From: Micromonospora sp. NBRC 110009
Lineage (GTDB): Bacteria; Actinomycetota; Actinomycetes; Mycobacteriales; Micromonosporaceae
DNA: 64,000 nt
NCBI RefSeq assembly: GCF_030518795.1
Contig: NZ_CP130427.1
Coordinates: 3,720,001-3,784,000 of the forward strand
Direction: 5' to 3'
Made by a program: the position numbers and the translations under genes. The notes below the pieces were generated by a model. The model had not been told where the DNA came from and made no database searches. It saw only the letters and a program-made list of their open reading frames with translations. Positions 19,911-26,323 of this stretch are shown in pieces (position 1 is the stretch's first letter; each line of letters begins with the position of its first letter).

Positions 19911-20536
19911 CCCGCCTGATCATCTGGCGGCACGGCAACACCGACTGGAACGCCGCCAGCCGGGTCCAGGGGCAGACCGACGTACCCCTCAACGACCTCG
20001 GTCGGGAGCAGGCCCGCGCGGCCGCGCCGGTGCTGGCCGCGCTGCACCCCGACGCGATCGTGGCCAGCGACCTGCGTCGCGCCGCCGACACCGCCGCGGC
20101 GCTCGCCGCGCTCACCGGGCTGCCGGTACGCCCCGACGCCCGGCTGCGCGAGCGGCACTTCGGCGAGTGGCAGGGGCTCACCCTCACCGAGGTCGCCGAG
20201 CGCTTCCCCGAGGAGTACGCCCGCTGGCGCGCCGGCGACCCCGACCCGGGCGCCGGCATCGAGCCCCTCGACGACCTGGGCAAGCGGCTCGGCGCCGCCT
20301 TCCAGGACGCGGCCGACCTGGCCGCCGGCGGCACCGTCGTGGTGACCACCCACGGCGGCGGCGCCCGGCAGGGCGTCGGCCACCTGCTCGGTTGGGACCA
20401 CACCGTACTGCGGACCATCGGCTCGCTGGCCAACTGCCACTGGACCGAGCTGCGCCACGACGACGTGCGGGGCTGGCACCTGCGCGCGCACAATGTCGGG
20501 CTCATCACCCAGCCAGCGCTGACCGACGCGGTCTGA
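19907..20536 (+). CDS. Histidine phosphatase, glucosyl-3-phosphoglycerate phosphatase-like
   Basis: This 209-residue phosphoglycerate-mutase-like enzyme has the catalytic RHG (8-10) in IIWRHGNTDWN and a second His in VTTHGGGARQG. DLRRAADTAAAL and RERHFGEWQGL are family positions. In mycobacteria the gene after rsfS encodes GpgP, which dephosphorylates glucosyl-3-phosphoglycerate in methylglucose lipopolysaccharide synthesis. Position and sequence fit, but a general phosphatase cannot be excluded. The start overlaps rsfS. Confidence 0.82.
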   Translation: MTRLIIWRHGNTDWNAASRVQGQTDVPLNDLGREQARAAAPVLAALHPDAIVASDLRRAADTAAALAALTGLPVRPDARLRERHFGEWQGLTLTEVAERFPEEYARWRAGDPDPGAGIEPLDDLGKRLGAAFQDAADLAAGGTVVVTTHGGGARQGVGHLLGWDHTVLRTIGSLANCHWTELRHDDVRGWHLRAHNVGLITQPALTDAV

Positions 20537-20584
20537 GCCGTCCGGCCCAGGCGTGTCGGCCCGGCATCGGCTAGCGTGCCGGGC

Positions 20585-21430
20585 ATGCCCGTCGCGGTCG
20601 TCACCGACTCCACCGCCTACCTCCCGCCCGAACTGGTGCGCGCGCACCGGCTCACCGTCGTCCCGTTGACCGTCGTGCTCAACGGCGCGGAGGGGCTGGA
20701 AGGGGTCGAGACGTTCCCGGACGACGCCACCCGGGTGCTCAGCGCCCGGCGCGTCTCGGTGAGCACCTCCCGGCCGGCCCCGGAACAGTTCGCGGAGGTC
20801 TACCGCACGCTGCTCGCCGGCGGCGCCGACGGCGTCGTCTCGGTGCACCTGTCGGCGGAGCTCTCCGGCACCGTCGAAGCGGCCCGGCTCGCCGCCGCCG
20901 AGATCGGCGACCGGATCGCCGTGGTCGACAGCCGCTCCACCGGCATGGGCCTCGGCTTCCCGGTGCTCGCCGCCGCGTCCGCCGCCGACCGGGGCGCGGA
21001 CCTCGACGGGGTACGCGGCGCCGCGGTCGACGCGATCGACCGGACCACCATCTTCTTCTACGTCGACACCCTGGAATTCCTGCGCCGGGGCGGCCGGATC
21101 AACGCGGCCGAGGCGCTGCTCGGCACCGCCCTCTCGGTGAAGCCGATCATGCACATGCCGGACGGCGCGATCGTGGTCCGGGACAAGGTCCGCACCGCCG
21201 GCCGGGGCGTGGCGCGCCTGGTCGACCTGGCGGTCGAGGCGGCCGGTGACGCCGAGGTGGACCTCGCCGTGCACCACCTCGCCGCGCCGCAGCGCGCCGA
21301 ACAACTGGTGGCGGCGCTGACCGAGCGGCTCGGCGACCGGCTGCACGACACCTACCTCACCGAGGCCGGGGCGGTGGTCGCCGCGCACGCCGGACCGGGC
21401 CTGGCCTGCGTGGTCGTCCACCGCAGGTGA
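20585..21430 (+). CDS. DegV family fatty-acid-binding protein
   Basis: This 281-residue DegV protein starts MPVAVVTDSTAYLPPELV and has VSTSRPAPEQFAEVY and VSVHLSAELSGT, the Ser/Thr positions that bind the fatty-acid carboxylate, then VVDSRSTGMGLGF. In Gram-positive bacteria DegV/FakB proteins present fatty acids to a kinase; no FakA is in the window. The ATG at 20585 is used rather than the GTG 9 bases upstream. It lies after the phosphatase gene, the usual actinobacterial order. Confidence 0.9.
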   Translation: MPVAVVTDSTAYLPPELVRAHRLTVVPLTVVLNGAEGLEGVETFPDDATRVLSARRVSVSTSRPAPEQFAEVYRTLLAGGADGVVSVHLSAELSGTVEAARLAAAEIGDRIAVVDSRSTGMGLGFPVLAAASAADRGADLDGVRGAAVDAIDRTTIFFYVDTLEFLRRGGRINAAEALLGTALSVKPIMHMPDGAIVVRDKVRTAGRGVARLVDLAVEAAGDAEVDLAVHHLAAPQRAEQLVAALTERLGDRLHDTYLTEAGAVVAAHAGPGLACVVVHRR

Positions 21431-21434
21431 GCCG

Positions 21435-22208
21435 GTGACGCTCTCCTACGTGGTGACCGGCGGGGGCCGGGGGGTCGGCCGGGCCATCGTGGAACGGCTC
21501 GCCGCCGGCGGTGGCACCGTGGTCGCCGTCGAACGGGACCCGACGGCCCTGACCTGGCTGGCCGGGCACCCGGCCGCTGACCGGCTGCTCCCGCTGGCCG
21601 GCGACGCCGCCGACGAGGAGGTCACCGGACGGGCCGCCGACCTGGCCGAGGCGGCCGCGCCGCTGGCCGGCTGGGTCAACAACGCCGCCGTGTTCCGGGA
21701 CGCCTCCCTGCACACCGCGCCCGCCGCCGAGGTGTGCGCGCTGATCGACCGGAACCTCCGCCCCGCCGTGGTGGGCGCCGCCACGGCGGTACGCCGGTTC
21801 CTCGCCGCCGGCACCGGCGGCGCCATCGTCAACGTCTCCTCCCACCAGGCCCGCCGGGCGGTGCCGGGCGCCCTGCCGTACGCCACCGCGAAGGCGGCCG
21901 TGGAGGGGCTGACCCGGGCGCTCGCCGTGGAGTACGGCGGCCGGGGGATCCGGACCAACGCCGTCGCGCTGGGCTCGATCCACACCGAGCGGCACGCCGC
22001 CTTCCTGGCCGGGCTCGCCCCGGCCGAGGCGGACCGGGTCGGGTCGGAGTTGGCCCGGCTGCACCCGGTGGGCCGGATCGGGCTTACCGCGGAGGTGGCC
22101 GATGTGGTGGCGTTCCTGCTGTCCGGGCAGGCCGCCTTCGTCAACGGGGTGACGCTGCCGGTGGACGGGGGCCGGGCAGCGCTCGGTCTCGACCCGGAGG
22201 CACACTGA
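21435..22208 (+). CDS. SDR family oxidoreductase
   Basis: This 257-residue classical short-chain dehydrogenase has the cofactor motif TGGGRGVGRAI (8-18), NNAAV (about 78), INVSS and catalytic YATAKAAVEGL (Y-x3-K), and ends FVNGVTLPVDGGRAAL. The substrate is unknown. It starts 4 bases after degV and the alpha/beta hydrolase follows after 5 bases, so the three are probably co-transcribed. A role in a small oxidoreductive salvage or detoxification step is inference. Confidence 0.88.
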   Translation: MTLSYVVTGGGRGVGRAIVERLAAGGGTVVAVERDPTALTWLAGHPAADRLLPLAGDAADEEVTGRAADLAEAAAPLAGWVNNAAVFRDASLHTAPAAEVCALIDRNLRPAVVGAATAVRRFLAAGTGGAIVNVSSHQARRAVPGALPYATAKAAVEGLTRALAVEYGGRGIRTNAVALGSIHTERHAAFLAGLAPAEADRVGSELARLHPVGRIGLTAEVADVVAFLLSGQAAFVNGVTLPVDGGRAALGLDPEAH

Positions 22209-22213
22209 GCACT

Positions 22214-22936
22214 GTGGATCATCCACCGATCGTCCTGGTGCACGGCACCCGCTTCGCCCGCGGCCAGTGGCAGCCGCAACTGGCCGCCCTCGGCGCCGAG
22301 TTCCCGGTGGCGGCCGTCGACCTGCCCGGGCACGGCGGCCGCGCGGCGGACCCGTGGAACCTGGACCGGGCCGCCGATGTGGTCGCCGAGGCGGTCCACG
22401 AACTCGACGCGGGACCGGCCGTGGTGGTGGGGCACTCGCTCGGCGGTTACGTCTCGCTGCACTTCGCGCACCGGCACCCGGCCCTGCTGGCCGGGCTGGT
22501 GCTGATGGGCGCGAGCACGGCCACCACCGGGCCGCGCACCATCCCGTACCGGCTGGTGGCGGCGCTGGTCGGCCGGCTGCCGGCGGCCCGGCTCGCCCGG
22601 TGGAACGACCGGCTGCTGCGCCGCCTGTACCCGCCGGAGGTCGTCGACGCCACCATCGCCGACGGGTACGCCTTCCACACCCTGCCGGTCGCCTGGCGGG
22701 ACATGCTGGGCCGGTTCGACGCGTCCAGCGTCGGCACGGTGCGCGCGCCCGTGCTCATCCTCAACGGAGAGCGGGACCGGGTGTTCCGCTCCGGTGAGCG
22801 GCAGTTCGCCGCCGCCCACCCCGGTGCCCGGATCGAACTGGTCCCGGGCGCCGGGCATCTGGCCAACTTCGACGCCCCGGCGGCCGTCACCGACGCCATC
22901 CGCCGGTTCGCCCGGGAACTGTCTTCGACCGCGTAG
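22214..22936 (+). CDS. Alpha/beta hydrolase
   Basis: This 240-residue hydrolase begins (GTG at 22214) VDHPPIVLVHGTRFARGQW, where HG forms the oxyanion hole. The nucleophile elbow GHSLGGYVS, the acid in LILNGERDRVF and the catalytic His in PGAGHLANF are all in place, so it should be active. A cap region (about 120-175) is short. It follows the SDR gene by 5 bases. It is the last backbone-like gene before acquired-looking DNA; substrate unknown. Confidence 0.87.
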   Translation: MDHPPIVLVHGTRFARGQWQPQLAALGAEFPVAAVDLPGHGGRAADPWNLDRAADVVAEAVHELDAGPAVVVGHSLGGYVSLHFAHRHPALLAGLVLMGASTATTGPRTIPYRLVAALVGRLPAARLARWNDRLLRRLYPPEVVDATIADGYAFHTLPVAWRDMLGRFDASSVGTVRAPVLILNGERDRVFRSGERQFAAAHPGARIELVPGAGHLANFDAPAAVTDAIRRFARELSSTA

Positions 22937-23058
22937 CACGACCTGACTGTCGTCGGGTCGTCCGCGGCTGGGCTTACCGACGAACATCGAGCATGTTCGA
23001 CCACCGCCTCAGGGATTCCGAGCTGCCAACCGGAAGATCATGGTTGCTGGGCACTTCG

Positions 23059-23325
23059 TCACTCGCGTCGACGGAACCTGTCGGGCCAGCCGACGAACCG
23101 TGTGTAGAGGGCGCGTGCGTCCACATCGTTCGGACTGAGCTCCGTCAGGTCTGCGCAGGCGTCGTGCAGCATCGACCCGAGGTAGACGCACAGTGCGCTG
23201 CGATCCTGGGCGTACTCGGCCTTCAGCGACAGCCGGGCGTTGGCGCACGGCCAAGGGTCGGCGCAGGCTCGACACAGCCACAGCGGGCGCAGCGGCAAGT
23301 GATCGCGAGGGTGCCAGCTACGCAT
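23059..23325 (-). CDS. Small Cys-rich protein, actinobacterial 'flavin reductase'-labelled type
   Basis: This 88-residue protein has LWLCRACADPWPCANARLSLKAEY and YTRFVGWPDRFRR. The same W-C-R-x-C-x3-WPC-x2-AR pattern recurs in small Streptomyces proteins that databases label flavin reductase without proof. The Cys cluster suggests a zinc or Fe-S site. The ATG at 23325 overlaps the upstream gene's last 8 bases, so translation is coupled. It lies in a less GC-rich, probably acquired segment. Confidence 0.6.
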   Translation of the reverse strand: MRSWHPRDHLPLRPLWLCRACADPWPCANARLSLKAEYAQDRSALCVYLGSMLHDACADLTELSPNDVDARALYTRFVGWPDRFRRRE

Positions 23326-23584
23326 GCCGTCCGCCGTTCGCGCGATATGCCTGCCCGCGGGTGAGGACATCTCCTGTCCAGATGATCTGTGTCGGATGGT
23401 TCCGGCAGGGGAGACCGATCTGTGCGGGCGCCTCGGGCATCGGCTCGACGGGCACGGGCTGGTGCCTGTCGGGGCACGTCTTCCACCTCAGCCCACAGGA
23501 ACAGTCACGGCGGAACCAGCGCCGCCGCACAGGCCGATGAACAGGAGCGAGGGGTATCGGTTTGCGGAGCCTCCATATGGGCAT
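23318..23584 (-). CDS. Small Cys/His-rich protein (partner of the next gene)
   Basis: This 88-residue protein contains RRRWFRRDCSCGLRWKTCPDRH, similar to short actinobacterial proteins found just upstream of the 'flavin reductase' type gene. The C-x-C-x5-C-x2-H arrangement could bind zinc. A later GLPCRNHPTQIIWTGDVL segment has another Cys and His. The start at 23584 is the only ATG but its ribosome site is weak; a downstream GTG is possible. A strong palindrome lies just upstream. Confidence 0.5.
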   Translation of the reverse strand: MPIWRLRKPIPLAPVHRPVRRRWFRRDCSCGLRWKTCPDRHQPVPVEPMPEAPAQIGLPCRNHPTQIIWTGDVLTRGQAYRANGGRHA

Positions 23585-23600
23585 GCTCCGACTCTTGCCG

Positions 23601-23625
23601 AGGGGTTGACGACCCGTCAACCCCT
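23601..23625. promoter_or_regulatory. Strong palindrome in a divergent intergenic region
   Basis: AGGGGTTGACG-ACC-CGTCAACCCCT has perfect 11-bp arms with a 3-base centre. It sits between the minus-strand Cys-rich pair and the plus-strand HTH gene, and TTGACGAGTCG follows at about 23639. The location suggests an operator for the neighbouring HTH protein rather than a terminator. Confidence 0.55.
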
Positions 23626-23680
23626 TCGGATGACCCTTGTTGACGAGTCGTAAAGGGCCCGGCCTGGATGGTCTGAACCG

Positions 23681-23878
23681 ATGACCGAGGACGTGATGGC
23701 GATGGCCGAGATAGCGGCCTTCCTCGGTGTGTCCAGGCAGCGAGCTAACACGCTCGCTGACCGTGGGGACTTTCCCGAGCCGATCGCTCATCTGACGGTG
23801 GGCAGGGTGTGGGCGACGGCCGACATCAGGGCTTGGGCTGAGAAGCGCCGCAGGGAACTTGAGGGCGAAGCCGGCTAG
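23681..23878 (+). CDS. AlpA/MerR-like helix-turn-helix DNA-binding protein
   Basis: This 65-residue protein has a single HTH: MAEIAAFLGVSRQRANTLADR, then DFPEPIAHLTVGRVWATADI and RAWAEKRRREL. This is the compact layout of AlpA- or excisionase-like regulators found in integrative elements. It is divergent from two small Cys-rich genes with an 11-bp-arm palindrome between, which it may bind. No integrase or attachment site was found nearby. GC content looks lower than the backbone. Confidence 0.7.
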   Translation: MTEDVMAMAEIAAFLGVSRQRANTLADRGDFPEPIAHLTVGRVWATADIRAWAEKRRRELEGEAG

Positions 23879-23960
23879 ATCAAGTAGGTTCTGAGCTGCG
23901 GATGCCGGGCGACTGGAGACTTGCTGGACCGCCCGCCCGAATCCTCCACCCTCGCGCCTG
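23879..23960. other. Part of a 363-base gene-free stretch
   Basis: The interval from 23879 to 24241 holds no intact gene. This first part shows nothing I recognise. The middle resembles decayed transposase sequence and the last 110 bases are the structured 5' region of the IS110-type element; both are listed separately. Confidence 0.4.
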
Positions 23961-24130
23961 CTAGCACATCCTCGGCGTGATCAGGCGGTTGTCCACGGTG
24001 AGATGCTTCGTCCCGCCCGGTCGGCCATGATCGTCGTGCTCCCGGCGCTGGTCTGACTCTTTGTCCACCTGGCGCCTTGGCTGCCCTTCGCCTGATTTGT
24101 CGGCCGCGCCGGGTGCACGCGCCGAACGGA
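23961..24130 (-). pseudogene. Possible transposase remnant (IS5-like)
   Basis: Read on the minus strand, a short segment gives DDHGRPGGTKHLTVDNRLI. This resembles the VDRGRPGSKHHLIVD region of IS5-group DDE transposases, but flanking frames are broken and no start or end is seen. It lies directly upstream of the IS110 element. The similarity is short, so this is tentative. Confidence 0.25.
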
Positions 24131-24133
24131 CGG

Positions 24134-24241
24134 GTGTGACCTGACAGGAGCCTGTGCAAGAGGTCCCATCACCGTGCTGTCCGTCCGCCCGACGGTGCGT
24201 GCTGCCCCGGTTGGTCACCTGGAAGGACAGCACCACCCACC
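24134..24241 (+). ncRNA. Candidate bridge RNA region of the IS110 element
   Basis: IS110-group elements carry a bridge RNA in the left non-coding end that pairs with target and donor DNA. Here several stems are possible. GTGCTGTCC (24174-24182) pairs with GGACAGCAC (24225-24233). CACCGT (24170-24175) pairs with ACGGTG (24192-24197). ACAGG-AG-CCTGT (24144-24155) forms a small hairpin. GTGACC (24136-24141) pairs with GGTCAC (24213-24218). Not all can form together. The RNA boundaries and loops are unproven. Confidence 0.35.
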
Positions 24242-25318
24242 ATGACAGATCACCAGTTCGAAGTCATCGGCGGCGTTGACACCCACGCCGATACCCACAC
24301 CGCCGTGGTCATCGACGAGGTCGGCCGGATGCATGGCCATCGCCAGTTCCCCACCACGGTGGCCGGCTACCGGGCGCTGCTGGCGTGGATGAGCGACCAC
24401 GGTCCGGTACGGTCGGTCGGGATCGAGGGCACTGGCAGCTACGGCGTCGGCCTGGCCCGCTACCTGCGCGCCCAGGGCGTGCATCTCGTGGAGGTCGACC
24501 GGCCCAACCGCAAGATGCGCCGCCGGCGTGGCAAGTCCGACCCGATCGACGCCGAGGCCGCCGCCCGGGCGGTGCTGGCCGGCACCGCGACCACCACCCC
24601 GAAGAACCGAGACGGGCAGGTGGAGGCCATCCGGGTCATCCGCGTGGCCCGCACCTCAGCGGTGAAGTCGCGCACCGCGGCGATCAACGCCCTGGTCGGC
24701 ATGGTCCGCACCGCCCCGGAACCGCTGCGCACCCAACTCCTGGACCTGCGCAACTCGGAACTGATCATGACCGCTGCCGCGTTGCGGCCAGCCCTGGACA
24801 TCGCCGACCCGATCGCGGCGACCAAGACCGCGATCCGTCGGCTGGCGCGTCGCGTCATCGACCTGGACCGCGAGATCCGGGCCGCCGACGTCGACCTGCA
24901 GGTCCTGCTCAAGCAGGCCGCCCCGCAGCTGCTGGAGTTGCCCGGAATCGGCCCCGAAGTCGCCGCGCAGCTGCTCATCACCGCCGGCGACAACCCGGAG
25001 CGGATCCGCGACGAACGGGCGTTCGCCGCACTCTGCGGGGTCTCACCCATCCCAGCCAGTTCCGGTCGCACCGACCGGCACCGCCTCAACCGAGGCGGGG
25101 ACAGGATGGCCAACAGGGCGCTCTACATCGTCGCGGTCAACCGGATGCGCTGCCATCCCGAGACGCTGACCTACGTCGAGCGCCGACGCGAGCAAGGACT
25201 GAGCAACAGAGACATCTCCCGATGTCTGAAGCGGTACATCGCGCGTCAGGTCTACCCGCTGATCTTGGAATCCCTGCGGATCCGGCCCCCGTCATCCACA
25301 GCCCTCGCAGAGCTCTGA
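24242..25318 (+). CDS. IS110 family transposase (DEDD plus serine recombinase-like domain)
   Basis: This 358-residue transposase is intact. The N-terminal RuvC-like DEDD domain shows D13 (GGVDTHADTHT), E62 (GIEGTGSYG), D100 and D103 (GKSDPIDAEAAARA). A central coiled coil follows, then the C-terminal Tnp20 domain with LELPGIGPEVAAQLL and the putative nucleophile Ser273/274 in PASSGRTDRHRLNRGG. Length and both active sites are complete, so the element may be mobile. GGA-rich sequence lies shortly upstream of the ATG. Confidence 0.95.
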   Translation: MTDHQFEVIGGVDTHADTHTAVVIDEVGRMHGHRQFPTTVAGYRALLAWMSDHGPVRSVGIEGTGSYGVGLARYLRAQGVHLVEVDRPNRKMRRRRGKSDPIDAEAAARAVLAGTATTTPKNRDGQVEAIRVIRVARTSAVKSRTAAINALVGMVRTAPEPLRTQLLDLRNSELIMTAAALRPALDIADPIAATKTAIRRLARRVIDLDREIRAADVDLQVLLKQAAPQLLELPGIGPEVAAQLLITAGDNPERIRDERAFAALCGVSPIPASSGRTDRHRLNRGGDRMANRALYIVAVNRMRCHPETLTYVERRREQGLSNRDISRCLKRYIARQVYPLILESLRIRPPSSTALAEL

Positions 25319-25417
25319 CCAGCCCGGCTTGCATTACAGGAGCATCAGGGGATCCCCCCGTCCACAGGGTCACCGTTCCTACCTGAGCGGCGCCCGTCCT
25401 CGGCCTAGCCTCTCGCC

Positions 25418-26323
25418 GTGTCAGACGACGAAGAGAGCGTGGTGCGACGGCGGCTGTCCCGGCTGTTCGACCCGGGTGCCCGCGGGGAGCCGGACCGGCC
25501 GACATTCGACCTGCTCCCTGGGGAATCCACCACGCAGCGGCACGGCAGGCGATCGCGCGCCGCGCAGGGGAGTTCCGGCCCGCGGTCCGACGCGATCGTG
25601 CAGCCGGCCACTGGGCCTACCGAGGCCGCCCCGCCTGGCGAGCCGGAGCAGGAGCCACCCGGCAGTCCGTCCGCTCAGCTCTCCCGCTTGCCCGGGCCGG
25701 GTGCGTTCGATCCCGGCCGGCGGGGTGTCCGGGCCCTCGCGGTCGTCGCCGCCGTGGTGGTGCTGATCGCCGCCCTGTGGGCCTGGCGGTCCCGCCCGCA
25801 CGCCGAGCCGGTCCGCCCGGTCGCGGCGGCCGCCGCACCGGACGGCCCGCAGCCCTGCCCGGCCGCCTCGCCCGGGGCGACCGCGCAGCTCGTGGTGGCC
25901 GTCGCCGGCAAGGTACGCCGCCCCGGCCTGGTCCGGCTGCCCGCCGGAGCCCGGGTCGCCGACGCCGTCGAGGCGGCCGGCGGTGCGCTGCCCGGCGTCG
26001 ACATCGCCCTGCTCAACCCGGCGCGCAAGGTCACCGACGGTGAGCTGATCCTGGTCGGCGTCACCGCCCCGCCCGGCCAGGCCGTCCCGCCCGGACAGGG
26101 CGGGCAGCCGGCGGCGGGCGCCGCCCCGGGCGGCCCGGTCAACCTGAACACGGCCACCCTCGCCCAGCTCGACGCGCTGCCCGGTGTCGGCCCGGTGCTC
26201 GCCCAGCGGATCCTCGACCACCGCGAGCAGCACGGCGGCTTCCGGTCCGTCTCCGACCTGCGCCAGGTCGACGGCATCGGCGACGCCCGGTACGAGCAGC
26301 TCAAGGACCTGGTGACGGTGTGA
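25418..26323 (+). CDS. comEA: ComEA-type DNA-binding competence protein
   Basis: ComEA is the membrane-anchored DNA receptor for uptake. The 301-residue product has a long Pro-rich N-terminal region, one transmembrane segment (about 103-122), and a SLBB domain (VAVAGKVRRPGLVRLPAGAR onward). A C-terminal double helix-hairpin-helix follows (NLNTATLAQLDALPGVGPVLA and VDGIGDARYEQL). The large cytoplasmic N-terminal extension is usual in actinobacteria. GTG start; it overlaps comEC. The IS110 element lies just upstream and may affect its promoter. Confidence 0.92.
   Translation: MSDDEESVVRRRLSRLFDPGARGEPDRPTFDLLPGESTTQRHGRRSRAAQGSSGPRSDAIVQPATGPTEAAPPGEPEQEPPGSPSAQLSRLPGPGAFDPGRRGVRALAVVAAVVVLIAALWAWRSRPHAEPVRPVAAAAAPDGPQPCPAASPGATAQLVVAVAGKVRRPGLVRLPAGARVADAVEAAGGALPGVDIALLNPARKVTDGELILVGVTAPPGQAVPPGQGGQPAAGAAPGGPVNLNTATLAQLDALPGVGPVLAQRILDHREQHGGFRSVSDLRQVDGIGDARYEQLKDLVTV

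Larger units (their letters stand above)
24134..25350 (+). mobile_element. IS110-family insertion sequence (ends not fixed)
   Basis: The element contains an intact IS110-type transposase with a structured non-coding stretch 5' of it and a short tail ending near TTACAGGAGCATC (25334-25346). IS110 elements lack terminal inverted repeats and usually make no long target duplication, so ends cannot be placed from one copy. ACAGGAGC occurs at both 24144 and 25336, which may be chance. It separates the alpha/beta hydrolase region from comEA. Confidence 0.7.

Noticed and set aside
24144..25343. ACAGGAGC repeated near both ends of the IS110 element
   Set aside because: Eight bases in a high-GC window can match by chance, and IS110 elements share only a short core at their ends; not used to set boundaries.
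22937..25417. tRNA gene or attachment site for an integrative element
   Set aside because: No tRNA-like cloverleaf, integrase or direct repeat was found around the Cys-rich genes and IS110.
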